From positions 1 through 64,000 of the forward strand of contig DFNX01000004.1 in assembly GCA_002376235.1 (NCBI GenBank): a stretch of DNA of 64,000 bases. Reading direction: 5' to 3'. The notes beneath the pieces were generated by a model. It did not search any database. It was not told the DNA's origin and saw only the letters and a program-made list of their open reading frames with translations. Position numbers and translations under genes: made by a program. This document shows positions 8,589 through 17,933 of this stretch, one piece after another. This stretch comes from Neorhizobium sp. UBA3556 (GTDB lineage: Bacteria > Pseudomonadota > Alphaproteobacteria > Rhizobiales > Rhizobiaceae). Position 1 is the first letter of the stretch; each line of letters opens with the position of its first letter.

Positions 8589-10598
8589 TCACTGGTGCGA
8601 ATGGGTCATTCGCGGGCGACCGGTTGCGGTGGCGGTTATTCGCGCCTCAACGAGTTTTCTCAAACCTTCCACTTCGGGCGCCAGAGTTTCCTCTTCGATA
8701 GCGATCGTGATGTCATGCGCGCCCTCCTGCCTTGCCTTCTCGTTCGCTGCAGCCAGCGCCCGATTGCGGGCGACTTCCAGCGCATTGATCTCTCCGATCA
8801 CCGTGACTGTCTCACCGGCACCGGTTATGACGTAGAGCCCTTCTTCCGGCGAGGTTACGATGACCGTCATCTTGACCCTGACATGGCCGACGACAGCGCC
8901 GATGGCATTGGCAACATCCGCATCCGCAGGAACCACCGATTCGGCACCGAGCATATCGGCGATTGCCGGATAATAGACCGGTGCCGAAGCGCCGAGGCCG
9001 ACAAGCGGCCGGTCGAGCCTGATGGAAAACCGGGCAATACCGGGCGTACGCTTCAAGGCGCGATCAACGGCGAGCGAGACCGACGGATTGATCGCTTCAG
9101 CTCCATCCTCCGCAAGGCAGGCCGAAAGCACGGCCTCCGAGGATTGACGGGTCAATCGATCAACGATCTGCCTTGCAAGCTCTTCCGGAGACGCGGCGAT
9201 CTCACGACCGGCACCGTTCTTTTTCCGCATAGCAATCTGCAGCCCGAGCCGCGCCGCATCGGCATTCCACTGGTTCTGGCGGCCAAGAACATGCAGCGCA
9301 TCGGATGGCGTGATGCCGCTCACATGTACGAGCCCGCTAGCGACAAGCCGGTCGAGAACCGCCTTCTGGGAATTCATCGCCAGAAGCGTATTCAAGGCCG
9401 CCGGTGCCGAACCGATCCGCGCAAGAAGCGCCTGCTCCTGTGGCTGCAGGCCCGCACTCGAAGTCTCGTCCATCGAGATCCGGACCGCGAATCGGCCATT
9501 GTGTCGTCCGGCCTGGGTGGTGCGGAGCTGCATATCCAGTATTGAGAGCACGCTATCACCGTAGGTCTCGGCAAGAAGACTGAGAGGAAGAAGACGCCGG
9601 GGACCGAGCGTGATTTTCGCCTCCAGCCCGCGATCGTCGATATGCACTTCCGAATCACCGCCAAGGCCGAAGGTGCGCAGAGCAACCGCCTCCACCATCG
9701 TCTCATGACCGCCGACATTTGCGCCATCGGGCGCAAGTTTCGGCCTGCCGCCCTGAAGAACGGCGACATCCGTCGTCGTGCCTCCGATATCGGACACAAC
9801 TGCCTCATCCAGTCCGGTGAGATAACGGGCACCCACAAGACTTGCCGCCGGACCGGAGAGAATGGTCTCGATCGGTCGCAACCGCGCCTCGGCCGAGGAC
9901 ATCAATGCACCGTCGCCTCGCACGACCATGAGAGGTGCGTGGATGCCTGATGTTGCAAGGAAATCCTCTGTCGAGCCGATCAAACGATCGATGATGGAGA
10001 CCAGGCGCGCATTGAGAAGCGTGGTCAGAGCGCGCTTCGGCCCGCCAAGCCGGGATGACAGCTCATGGCTGCAGGTGACTGGTTTGTGCTCAAGTTCGCG
10101 AATACGATCCCTCACCCTGATTTCATGAGCCGGATTCCGGACCGCGAAATAACCAGCGACGGCGAAGGACGAAACATCCCGGCCGAGCCTCGGCAAAGCC
10201 TCATCCAACGCAGTCATGTCGAGCGGCGTTTCGTTTCCATGAACATCATGGCCGCCGGGGAGAAAAATCACCGGATCGCTGCCGAGCGCATCCGACAATC
10301 CTCCTCGCACCATATCGTCGGGACCAAAACCGATCATGACCAAGGCGGCCCGACCACCCTGCCCTTCAACCAGGGCATTGGTCGCAAGCGTCGTAGACAA
10401 AGCGACCATCGCGATTTCACGCGCATGAGTGCCGCTCCTTGCCATGGCCGCATCGACAGCGCCCGAGATCCCCTCGCAGAGATCATGCCGGGTAGTGAGC
10501 GATTTCGCCTTGGCGATTACCCCCTCGTCCTCGCGGAAAAGAACGGCATCCGTATAGGTGCCGCCGGTATCGATGCCGAGAAGAAGAGGTGAAACCAC
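8589..10598 (-). CDS. Hydantoinase/oxoprolinase family protein (HyuA-like subunit)
   Basis: A 669-residue protein of the HyuA/OplaH family: the N-terminal ATPase-like motif GIDTGGTYTD near residue 8 is followed by hydantoinase/oxoprolinase domains (DIGGTTTDVAVL near residue 270). Family members hydrolyse hydantoins or 5-oxoproline with ATP. HyuA usually works with a HyuB subunit, but none is adjacent here, so the substrate is unknown. Translation starts at a GTG at 10598 with only a weak upstream GGGA. It runs in the same direction as malate synthase, 95 bases upstream of it. The family call is firm and the substrate is not. Confidence 0.85.
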   Translation of the reverse strand: MVSPLLLGIDTGGTYTDAVLFREDEGVIAKAKSLTTRHDLCEGISGAVDAAMARSGTHAREIAMVALSTTLATNALVEGQGGRAALVMIGFGPDDMVRGGLSDALGSDPVIFLPGGHDVHGNETPLDMTALDEALPRLGRDVSSFAVAGYFAVRNPAHEIRVRDRIRELEHKPVTCSHELSSRLGGPKRALTTLLNARLVSIIDRLIGSTEDFLATSGIHAPLMVVRGDGALMSSAEARLRPIETILSGPAASLVGARYLTGLDEAVVSDIGGTTTDVAVLQGGRPKLAPDGANVGGHETMVEAVALRTFGLGGDSEVHIDDRGLEAKITLGPRRLLPLSLLAETYGDSVLSILDMQLRTTQAGRHNGRFAVRISMDETSSAGLQPQEQALLARIGSAPAALNTLLAMNSQKAVLDRLVASGLVHVSGITPSDALHVLGRQNQWNADAARLGLQIAMRKKNGAGREIAASPEELARQIVDRLTRQSSEAVLSACLAEDGAEAINPSVSLAVDRALKRTPGIARFSIRLDRPLVGLGASAPVYYPAIADMLGAESVVPADADVANAIGAVVGHVRVKMTVIVTSPEEGLYVITGAGETVTVIGEINALEVARNRALAAANEKARQEGAHDITIAIEEETLAPEVEGLRKLVEARITATATGRPRMTHSHQ

Positions 10599-10684
10599 GC
10601 GAGAATTCCCAAATCCTTATGCAGTAATCCATAAAGCATGGTGCGGCAGGATCAATCGACCGGCAAAGACATGTCGTGTCGCGG

Positions 10685-12076
10685 TCAGGATCTGAAGCTT
10701 ACCCGCATCGGCATGCCGTCCTGCGGCTGGGTCGTCAGTTTCTGCACCGGCCATACCTCTTTGCCCGGCAGGGCGTCGAAACGGTAACGCTTCATCAAAA
10801 CGGCAAGAGCGATCACCGCTTCCTGCATGGCGAAGGTTGCGCCGATACAGGTGCGCGGGCCCGCGCCGAAGGGCAGATACTGGAAACGGCCGATCTTGCC
10901 GCGATTTTCCGGCAGAAAACGTTCCGGCATGAAAGCGCGCGGATTTTCCCAATAAAGCTCATGGCGATGCAGCGTCCAGGGCATGACGAGGATGGTGACG
11001 CCCGCTTCGATCTCGACACTCTCGCCGCTCGGGTTCGTCCACCTGTCGTCGGCAATCGCGGCGCGGTTCAGCGACGGCGCCGGGGGATAAAGCCGCAAGG
11101 CCTCCTCGAAGGAGGCGCGCACCCAAGGCATCAGTTCCAGCCATTCCACCGGCTCGGCACCGGTTGCGAGAACCTGGTCGATTTCCTTTTCCATCGCCTC
11201 ACGCACATGCGGCGAATGGGCGACGCAATAAAGCGTCCAGGCGAGCGCGCGGGCCGTGGTTTCATGGCCTGCGCCGATGAAGGTCAAGATATTGTCCTCG
11301 ATCTCATCCAGCGACAGGCCGTTCGGCCCTTCGAGCTGCAGGAGCAGCGTCAGGAAATCCTGCGGCACCGAGTCTGGCGTCTCGCGCATGCGTTTCTGCC
11401 GTTCCCGCATCGTATCGGCGACGATCTTGCGGAATTTCTCGAGCACCTTGCGACCGCCGATCCGCGTCAGGCGCGGCACCCAGGCCGGGGCGCGCAACAA
11501 ATCCATCGGGTCGACGCGGCCCATGCGATGAAGCAGGCTGTCGACGTCATCGGAGAAACTATTGCTCTCAGTGACGATCTGGCCCGAGAACAGGGTTTCC
11601 GACAGGATCGAATAGGCGAGTTCCGTCATGTCGGCGGAGATGTCGTGGATCGTTCCATCCTCGCCGGCTGTCGCATATTTCTCCGCATATTCCTCCGATT
11701 TCGCCAGCATCTGCCCGGCAAAGCCACGCGAATGGCGCGGAGTGAAAACCGGCGCCATCGCCTTGCGCGAACGCTTCCAGACCGGGCCTTCCGCCGTCAG
11801 CAATCCGTCGCGCAGGATCGGTCGCAGGATAAGCTGGCGGATTTCCGACATTTCGTAATTTGCGGCATTATCGACGAGAACATGGCGGATCAGTCCGGGA
11901 TCGTTGACGATCAGCGTGCGTTCCTTGAAGAATTTCGTCTTGATCCAGGGCAGCGTGTAGGACGGCACTCCCCACAGTTCCAGCGGGTTGCGCATGACAG
12001 TGCGGATAATCTCCAGCCGAGACGGCGGGACGGTGCGCGGTATGGGTGCCGGCGGCACAAAGGGGTCGGGGCGCAT
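10685..12076 (-). CDS. Cytochrome P450
   Basis: A heme-thiolate monooxygenase of about 463 residues. The I-helix oxygen-binding motif AGHETTARA is near residue 268, the K-helix ExxR (EEALRLYPP) is near residue 325, and the heme loop FGAGPRTCIG carries the cysteine ligand near residue 405. No ferredoxin, reductase or biosynthetic cluster is adjacent, so redox partner and substrate are unknown. I place the start at ATG 12076, 12 bases after AGGAGGG. TTG codons at 12088 and 12082 are alternatives; the first would lie almost on the ribosome binding site. Confidence 0.9.
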   Translation of the reverse strand: MRPDPFVPPAPIPRTVPPSRLEIIRTVMRNPLELWGVPSYTLPWIKTKFFKERTLIVNDPGLIRHVLVDNAANYEMSEIRQLILRPILRDGLLTAEGPVWKRSRKAMAPVFTPRHSRGFAGQMLAKSEEYAEKYATAGEDGTIHDISADMTELAYSILSETLFSGQIVTESNSFSDDVDSLLHRMGRVDPMDLLRAPAWVPRLTRIGGRKVLEKFRKIVADTMRERQKRMRETPDSVPQDFLTLLLQLEGPNGLSLDEIEDNILTFIGAGHETTARALAWTLYCVAHSPHVREAMEKEIDQVLATGAEPVEWLELMPWVRASFEEALRLYPPAPSLNRAAIADDRWTNPSGESVEIEAGVTILVMPWTLHRHELYWENPRAFMPERFLPENRGKIGRFQYLPFGAGPRTCIGATFAMQEAVIALAVLMKRYRFDALPGKEVWPVQKLTTQPQDGMPMRVSFRS

Positions 12077-12126
12077 GTCCAACGGCAACCCTCCTCTTCG
12101 GTTCCTGATAAAAAGAATATCAGGAC

Positions 12127-13095
12127 TTAGAGCAGCGATTTCAACTCAGCGATCTTATCGTTGACGAGCCAGCCGTAATAATTCTCTTCCGGCAGACCGC
12201 CGCGGGCTTTCAGCGCCGCTGCGCGCTGGGCCGAACCGCCGGTATTGTAAAGCGTCGAGGTGATGCCGGGATTGCGGGAAATATCGACATCGGCGATCTG
12301 CTTATAGTCATCGATCGAACGACGAATATTGGCTGCCATATAGGCGAGCGACTTGTCGGGATCCATGATCGCTTCATAGACTTCCGCGGCGTCGTTTTCA
12401 TCCAGCTTCGAATAACCGGATGTGCGCGACACCATGTCGGACAGCATCATCGCCGTCAGGGGATTGACCTGGCCGAGACCAAAGGTCTGGCCGGCATAAA
12501 ATGGCTGGAAAAAGACCGCGCTGAAGCGGTTGTCGGGATAAGCCTTTCCATCGACCTTTTTGCCTCGGAACGACTTTTCCCATACGCCTTCGCGGCAATT
12601 CCACAGCGCGTAGGAGCCCGACTTGCCCTCACAGGCCGAAAATTGCGGATGCGTCAGGAATTCGGCGATGGTTTCGCCGTCATAGGCAAAACGGAAAGCA
12701 TTGCCAGCATAAGCCGCCGCCTTGACGTAATAGCTCTGCAGTCTGTCATAGGCGTCGACATTATAGGTGTGCTCGCCGACGATCGCGCCAACCATGTGGA
12801 TCGGATCAATGCCATAGGCCGAAGCCGTCGACTTGATCTTGCCGATCAACGCCTTGTCAGTCGCCAGAAGCTCACGGATCTTGTCGTATTTGTCGTCAAA
12901 AGTGGTGCGGCCGGCGCGGGTGCGACGTACGGAAGCGCCGGGGATCTTGGGCTGCACGGCATTGCGATTGCCTTCCGGCACGATGGTCATGGCCATGACC
13001 GGACCGGTCGAGGAAGCCGCCCAGGCGACAGTCAACAGCAATGCAATAAGGGTGCGTTTCAAGATTTTCCGTGTCCCAGCGTTTTTCTGCGCCAC
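12127..13095 (-). CDS. DUF1402 family exported protein
   Basis: A 322-residue protein of the rhizobial DUF1402 family. An N-terminal hydrophobic segment (residues 14-32) looks like a signal peptide, so the product is probably periplasmic. The region near residue 105 with VGAIVGEHTYNV and the later FGLGQVNPLTA block resembles lysozyme-like transglycosylase folds, where a glutamate is catalytic, but that activity is only suggested. It starts at GTG, with GGAG eight bases upstream. Its start lies about 170 bases from the hslU stop, past the hairpin at 13227-13259. Confidence 0.8.
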   Translation of the reverse strand: MAQKNAGTRKILKRTLIALLLTVAWAASSTGPVMAMTIVPEGNRNAVQPKIPGASVRRTRAGRTTFDDKYDKIRELLATDKALIGKIKSTASAYGIDPIHMVGAIVGEHTYNVDAYDRLQSYYVKAAAYAGNAFRFAYDGETIAEFLTHPQFSACEGKSGSYALWNCREGVWEKSFRGKKVDGKAYPDNRFSAVFFQPFYAGQTFGLGQVNPLTAMMLSDMVSRTSGYSKLDENDAAEVYEAIMDPDKSLAYMAANIRRSIDDYKQIADVDISRNPGITSTLYNTGGSAQRAAALKARGGLPEENYYGWLVNDKIAELKSLL

Positions 13096-13226
13096 TGCCG
13101 GCTCCAGAAACTGTGACAGATCGATCTGGGAAGCCGCTCGCGTCTTCGCGAAAGCGCGTCACCCATACGTTAAGACATATTGGAATGTCGAGATAAAGAC
13201 GTTCAAAAAGGCGTCAAGGCAGAGAT

Positions 13227-13259
13227 GCGTGGCAACCGAACGTTGCCCGGTTGCCACGC
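13227..13259 (-). terminator. Hairpin downstream of hslU
   Basis: Perfect 12-bp arms (GCGTGGCAACCG and CGGTTGCCACGC) around a nine-base loop start eight bases after the hslU stop codon. On the minus strand a T-rich stretch follows only after about 15 bases, so it may be an atypical terminator or a 3'-end stabiliser. Confidence 0.55.
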
Positions 13260-13266
13260 ATGGGAC

Positions 13267-14574
13267 TTAGAGAATGTAACGCGACAGGTCGGTATCAGCG
13301 GCCAGATCGCCCACATGCTTGCGGACATATTCGGCATCAATCTTTACCGACGTGCCGCCCTGATCCGGGGCAGTGAAGGAGATTTCATCCAGCACGCGCT
13401 CCATCACCGTCTGCAGGCGGCGGGCACCGATATTCTCGACCGTCGAGTTCAGATGAACGGCGACATCGGCAAGCGCGTCGATCGCGTCATCGGTGAATTC
13501 CAGCGACAGATCTTCCGTTCCCATCAGCGCCTTGTACTGGCGGATGAGGCTCGCCTCGGTTTCCGTCAGGATGCGGCGGAAATCTTCCTTGGTCAGCGGA
13601 CGAAGCTCGACACGGATCGGCAGGCGGCCCTGAAGTTCCGGCAGAAGGTCGGAAGGTTTCGATACGTGGAAAGCACCCGATGCGATGAAGAGGATGTGAT
13701 CCGTCTTGACCGGGCCATACTTGGTTGAAACCGTCGTACCTTCCACGAGCGGCAGAAGATCGCGCTGCACGCCTTCACGTGAAACACCGGCCCCCATGCC
13801 GCCGTCGCGGGCTGCGATCTTGTCGATCTCGTCCAGGAAGACGATGCCGTCGTTTTCAACTGCACGAACCGCCTCGCGCTGGATGACCTCGTTATCGATC
13901 AGCTTGTCGGATTCGTCGCGGATCAGCTCGCCATAGGACTTGGAAACCGTCGTCTTTACCTTCTTGGTGCGGCCGCCCATGGCCTTGCCGAACATTTCCG
14001 ACAGGTTCAAGACGCCGATATTGGCGCCCGGCATGCCGGGAATGTCGAAGCCGGGCATGCCTGAGCCGGTATCGGCGACCTCGATTTCGATTTCCTTGTC
14101 GTCCATCTCACCGGCACGCAGCTTCTTGCGGAAACTGTCGCGCGTCGCAGGAGATGCGGTGGAGCCGACCAGCGCATCGAGCACGCGTTCCTCGGCGCTC
14201 TGATGCGCCTTGGCCTGCACTTCCGTGCGCTTCTTTTCACGCGCAAGCCCGATGCCGACTTCAACGAGATCGCGGATGATCTGTTCGACATCGCGGCCGA
14301 CATAACCGACCTCGGTGAATTTCGTTGCTTCGACCTTTATGAAGGGCGCACCGGCGAGCTTGGCGAGACGACGGGAGATTTCCGTCTTGCCTACACCGGT
14401 CGGGCCGATCATCAGGATGTTCTTCGGCATCACTTCATCACGCAGGCTCTCGTCGAGCTGGTGGCGGCGCCAGCGATTGCGAAGTGCAATCGCGACCGCG
14501 CGCTTGGCATCGTGCTGGCCGATAATGTGGCGATCGAGCTCGGAAACGATTTCGCGGGGAGAAAAATTGGTCAT
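13267..14574 (-). CDS. hslU: ATP-dependent protease ATPase subunit HslU (ClpY)
   Basis: An AAA+ unfoldase of 435 residues, the standard length. Walker A GPTGVGKTE is near residue 56 and Walker B IVFLDEIDKI near residue 249, with the variable I domain between them. The C terminus ends DLSRYIL, the tail that docks into HslV. The hexamer unfolds substrates and feeds them into the HslV peptidase in the cytosol. It is downstream of hslV with a gap of about 75 bases and the same direction, so the two are probably cotranscribed. Part of the coding sequence at 13771-13786 resembles a parS half-site. Confidence 0.98.
   Translation of the reverse strand: MTNFSPREIVSELDRHIIGQHDAKRAVAIALRNRWRRHQLDESLRDEVMPKNILMIGPTGVGKTEISRRLAKLAGAPFIKVEATKFTEVGYVGRDVEQIIRDLVEVGIGLAREKKRTEVQAKAHQSAEERVLDALVGSTASPATRDSFRKKLRAGEMDDKEIEIEVADTGSGMPGFDIPGMPGANIGVLNLSEMFGKAMGGRTKKVKTTVSKSYGELIRDESDKLIDNEVIQREAVRAVENDGIVFLDEIDKIAARDGGMGAGVSREGVQRDLLPLVEGTTVSTKYGPVKTDHILFIASGAFHVSKPSDLLPELQGRLPIRVELRPLTKEDFRRILTETEASLIRQYKALMGTEDLSLEFTDDAIDALADVAVHLNSTVENIGARRLQTVMERVLDEISFTAPDQGGTSVKIDAEYVRKHVGDLAADTDLSRYIL
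13771..13786. promoter_or_regulatory. parS-like site inside hslU (imperfect)
   Basis: The 16-mer matches the ParB consensus TGTTTCACGTGAAACA at 13 of 16 positions. The core TTCACGTGAAACA is intact and the first three bases differ. It lies in coding sequence, about 50 kb from the likely origin. It is the weakest member of the set. Confidence 0.35.
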
Positions 14575-14649
14575 GTGATCCTCTCGGCTTTCCCATTGCG
14601 GCCGGCCAGATCGGCCCGGTCCGCGGGACCCTTTTCAGGAATTGAACTG

Positions 14650-15177
14650 TTACTCGGCGTCGAGCGTTTCGACGACGAGATTGTGGTTGGTATAGACACA
14701 GATATCGGCTGCGATATCGAGTGCTTGGCGGGCAACGTCTTCGGCGGACTTTTCGCTGTCCATCAGCGCACGGGCTGCGGCGAAGGCGTAATTGCCGCCG
14801 GAACCGATGGCGATCGTGCCGTGCTCAGGCTCAAGAACGTCGCCGTTGCCGGTGATTGCCAGCGTGGTGGATTTGTCGGCGACCAGCATCATGGCTTCGA
14901 GATTGCGCAGATACTTGTCGGTGCGCCAGTCCTTGGCAAGCTCGACGGCGGCACGCATTAGCTGGCCGGGATATTGTTCGAGCTTCTTTTCGAGACGGTC
15001 GAGAAGGGTAAAGGCATCTGCCGTTGCACCAGCGAAACCGGCGATCACGTCACCGCCCTTGCCGATGCGGCGCACTTTGCGCGCATTGCCCTTCATCACG
15101 GTCTGGCCGAGGCTCACCTGACCGTCGCCGGCCATGACGACCTTGCCGCCCTTCCTGACTGTAATAATCGTTGTCAT
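14650..15177 (-). CDS. hslV: ATP-dependent protease peptidase subunit HslV (ClpQ)
   Basis: A threonine peptidase of 175 residues, related to the proteasome beta subunit. It starts MTTIITVRK, and removal of the Met exposes the catalytic Thr. GGNYAFAAARAL lies in the second half. It forms the dodecameric core that degrades proteins fed by HslU. The frame continues upstream to 15573, but the true start is the ATG at 15177, fixed by the conserved N terminus. The gene is divergent from hisB; the 200 bases between them must hold both promoters. Confidence 0.97.
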   Translation of the reverse strand: MTTIITVRKGGKVVMAGDGQVSLGQTVMKGNARKVRRIGKGGDVIAGFAGATADAFTLLDRLEKKLEQYPGQLMRAAVELAKDWRTDKYLRNLEAMMLVADKSTTLAITGNGDVLEPEHGTIAIGSGGNYAFAAARALMDSEKSAEDVARQALDIAADICVYTNHNLVVETLDAE

Positions 15178-15388
15178 CAAGTCACCTGTCTGCCCCTTTG
15201 AAAGCGGGCCCTTGCACTTCAGGAAATCCCGCCAAACCACACTGGCTTTGCCGGGATCGTGTTGACACCTATGTAAGTGGCCGACCGACGAATGCAATCT
15301 CGCAGCTTCCCATCGACAAGGTGTCGCAAAGCCCCGTGCTTTTGCTGGATATTTCAGCTTCCGGCTGATAAGGAGCGGCGAGAAAAGC

Positions 15389-16012
15389 ATGGAGCAGACC
15401 CTGATGGGCGAAACCGCAGCCGCACGCGTGGGAAGCGTTTCCCGCAAGACCAACGAAACCTCCGTTTCCGTTTCCGTCAATCTGGACGGCACCGGCGTGG
15501 CCAAGATTTCGACGGGCGTGGGCTTTTTCGACCATATGCTCGACCAGCTGGCGCGACATTCGCTGATCGACATGGAGATCGACGTGAAGGGCGACCTACA
15601 TATCGACGACCATCATACGGTGGAAGATACCGGGATTGCGATCGGCCAGGCTATTTCCAAGGCGCTCGGCGACCGTCGCGGCATCACCCGTTATGCCTCG
15701 CTCGACCTCGCCATGGACGAGACGATGACCAAGGCGGCAATCGACGTGTCGGGCCGTCCCTTCCTCGTCTGGAACGTCGCGTTTTCGGCACCGAAGATCG
15801 GCACATTCGATACGGAACTGGTGCGCGAATTCTTCCAGGCGCTGGCACAGAATGCCGGGATCACCCTGCATATCCTCAACCATTACGGCGCCAACAACCA
15901 TCATATCGCCGAGACCTGCTTCAAATCCGTGGCGCGCGTTCTTCGTACCGCGACCGAAATCGATCCGCGACAGGCCAACCGCGTTCCATCCACCAAGGGA
16001 ACGCTTGCCTGA
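15389..16012 (+). CDS. hisB: Imidazoleglycerol-phosphate dehydratase
   Basis: Converts imidazole glycerol phosphate to imidazole acetol phosphate in histidine biosynthesis. The 207-residue monofunctional enzyme shows both manganese-binding repeats: DDHHTVED near residue 71 and NNHHIAE near residue 169. There is no phosphatase domain, unlike the E. coli enzyme. The ATG at 15389 has AAGGAG 14 bases upstream. The in-frame ATG at 15404 has GGAG nine bases upstream and is a good alternative. It is the first gene of the histidine run, divergent from hslV. Confidence 0.97.
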   Translation: MEQTLMGETAAARVGSVSRKTNETSVSVSVNLDGTGVAKISTGVGFFDHMLDQLARHSLIDMEIDVKGDLHIDDHHTVEDTGIAIGQAISKALGDRRGITRYASLDLAMDETMTKAAIDVSGRPFLVWNVAFSAPKIGTFDTELVREFFQALAQNAGITLHILNHYGANNHHIAETCFKSVARVLRTATEIDPRQANRVPSTKGTLA

Positions 16013-16031
16013 CGCTTCCGGGAGATCATCC

Positions 16032-16511
16032 TTGAGAAGCTATCTCGTTCTGATACCGCCGAATGGTCCCGACAGGGATCACCGCTCGACGATTTTCCTG
16101 CCCGACGGGTTTTCCTGGATGGCGTTTATCTTTGCCTGGATCTGGCTGATCTGGCATCGGCTCTGGCTTGCGGGAATTTTCGCGCTCGTGCTGCAGGTCG
16201 CTGGAGCATTGCTGATGGGGACACAGGGTTTCTGGCTTGGCGGATTGCTGCTCGGCTTCGCGACACATGTTCTCGTCGCGCTCGAAGGCCGCAACCATTA
16301 CGCCAACTCTCTTGTCCGCCGTGGCTGGACGCTTGCAGGCGTGATCGGCGCGACGGACAGAGAGACGGCGGAAGAGATCTATTTTTCCGCCCTGCCGCAA
16401 AAAGAGACGCAGCCCCTGCCCTCTTCTGCGGAATGGGCCAAGACAAAACAGCCGCCCGTTTCGGGCTGGCAGGGTCCGGCTCTCGGACTTTTCGATCACG
16501 GAGGACGCTGA
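16032..16511 (+). CDS. DUF2628 membrane protein in the his operon
   Basis: A 159-residue protein with two to three hydrophobic segments (about residues 25-90), matching the DUF2628 family that I recall between hisB and hisH in rhizobia. The frame is open further upstream into hisB, but the TTG at 16032 has GGAG seven bases upstream and gives the expected N terminus RSYLVLIPP. It ends with a TGATG overlap onto hisH, so it is translationally coupled to the histidine genes. No link to histidine biosynthesis is known, and its function is unknown. Confidence 0.8.
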   Translation: MRSYLVLIPPNGPDRDHRSTIFLPDGFSWMAFIFAWIWLIWHRLWLAGIFALVLQVAGALLMGTQGFWLGGLLLGFATHVLVALEGRNHYANSLVRRGWTLAGVIGATDRETAEEIYFSALPQKETQPLPSSAEWAKTKQPPVSGWQGPALGLFDHGGR

Positions 16512-17161
16512 TGCGCGTCGCAATCATCGACTACGGCTCGGGCAACTTGCGCTCCGCCACCAAGGCATTCGAACGGGCGGCTCGCGAAGCCGGCATCGAT
16601 GCTGCAATCGAGCTTACCGACAAGCCGGATATCGTTGCCGCTGCCGACCGCGTCGTGCTGCCGGGTGTTGGCGCCTATGCGGATTGCCGCGCCGGTCTCA
16701 AGGCCGTTTCGGGCATGAACGAAGCGCTGATCGAAGCGGTGGAAACCAAGGCACGCCCCTTTCTCGGCATCTGTGTCGGCATGCAGCTGATGTCGTCGCG
16801 CGGGCTGGAAAAGACCACGACCGAAGGACTCGACTGGATCAAGGGCGATGTGGTCGAGATGACGCCGTCAGACCCAGACCTGAAGATTCCGCAAATCGGC
16901 TGGAATACGCTCGAAATTGCCACGCCCCACCCGCTGTTTGACGGCATTCCGACCGGGCCGGACGGGCTGCACGCCTATTTCGTCCATTCCTACCATCTTG
17001 CCGCGAGCAATCCGGCTGAAGTGATCGCCACGACCGAATACGGCGGCGCGATGACGGCATTCGTCGGGCGTGACAACATGGCGGGTTCGCAGTTCCATCC
17101 GGAAAAGAGCCAGAAGCTCGGCCTCGCCCTGATTTCCAATTTCCTGCGCTGGAAGCCTTAA
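16511..17161 (+). CDS. hisH: Imidazole glycerol phosphate synthase glutaminase subunit HisH
   Basis: A class I glutamine amidotransferase of 216 residues that supplies ammonia to HisF. The nucleophile is Cys88 in GICVGMQL, and the His-x-Glu pair is in SQFHPEKS near residue 195. The N terminus IIDYGSGNLRSA is characteristic. The start overlaps the stop of the DUF2628 gene. With HisF it forms the enzyme that makes imidazole glycerol phosphate and AICAR. Confidence 0.97.
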   Translation: MRVAIIDYGSGNLRSATKAFERAAREAGIDAAIELTDKPDIVAAADRVVLPGVGAYADCRAGLKAVSGMNEALIEAVETKARPFLGICVGMQLMSSRGLEKTTTEGLDWIKGDVVEMTPSDPDLKIPQIGWNTLEIATPHPLFDGIPTGPDGLHAYFVHSYHLAASNPAEVIATTEYGGAMTAFVGRDNMAGSQFHPEKSQKLGLALISNFLRWKP

Positions 17162-17189
17162 ACGCTCGCGCTATCGCAAGGACTAAACG

Positions 17190-17933
17190 ATGATCCTTTT
17201 CCCGGCTATCGACCTCAAGGACGGCCAGTGCGTGCGCCTCAAGCTTGGCGACATGGAGCAGGCGACCGTCTACAATCCAGACCCCGGCGCCCAGGCGAAA
17301 GCCTTTGAAGACCAAGGCTTCGAGTGGCTGCATGTGGTTGATCTCAACGGCGCATTTGCCGGCGAGAGCGTCAATGGCGCTGCGGTCGATGCGATCCTGA
17401 AAGCCACGAAAAACCCGGTTCAGCTCGGCGGTGGTATCCGCACTCTCGACCATATCGAAAGCTGGCTTAGCCGCGGGTTGGCGCGGGTGATCCTCGGCAC
17501 CGTTGCCGTGCGTGATCCGGCGCTTGTGATCGAGGCCTGCAAACAGTTTCCGGGCAAGGTTGCAGTCGGCATCGACGCCAAGGGCGGCAAGGTCGCGGTA
17601 GAAGGCTGGGCGGAAGCGTCCGAACTCGGCGTGATCGAACTTGCTAAGAAATTCGAAGGCGCCGGCGTGTCCGCAATCATCTATACCGATATCGACCGCG
17701 ACGGCATTCTGGCCGGCATCAACTGGGCTTCGACACTGGAACTGGCGAATTCCGTTTCCATTCCGGTCATCGCTTCTGGTGGACTTGCTTCGCTCGACGA
17801 TATCAGCCGGATGCTCGAGCCGGATGCGGCTCGCCTCGAAGGAGCGATCTCCGGTCGAGCACTTTATGACGGCCGTATCGATCCCACCGAAGCACTGGCG
17901 CTGATCCGCGCCGCGAAAGGTCGTGCAGCATGA
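17190..17933 (+). CDS. hisA: ProFAR isomerase HisA
   Basis: The 1-(5-phosphoribosyl)-5-[(5-phosphoribosylamino)methylideneamino]imidazole-4-carboxamide isomerase, a 247-residue beta/alpha barrel. The N-terminal catalytic Asp lies in LFPAIDLKDG and the second Asp in YTDIDRDGIL. Phosphate-binding glycine motifs (GGGIRT, VIASGG) are present. The stop overlaps the hisF start by four bases. Confidence 0.97.
   Translation: MILFPAIDLKDGQCVRLKLGDMEQATVYNPDPGAQAKAFEDQGFEWLHVVDLNGAFAGESVNGAAVDAILKATKNPVQLGGGIRTLDHIESWLSRGLARVILGTVAVRDPALVIEACKQFPGKVAVGIDAKGGKVAVEGWAEASELGVIELAKKFEGAGVSAIIYTDIDRDGILAGINWASTLELANSVSIPVIASGGLASLDDISRMLEPDAARLEGAISGRALYDGRIDPTEALALIRAAKGRAA

Noticed and set aside
7087..8835. 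A 582-codon frame antisense to malate synthase G
   Set aside because: Shadow of the glcB coding frame; no motif and no ribosome binding site.
10676..12130. A 484-codon frame antisense to the cytochrome P450
   Set aside because: Covers exactly the P450 gene, and all P450 motifs are in the minus-strand frame.
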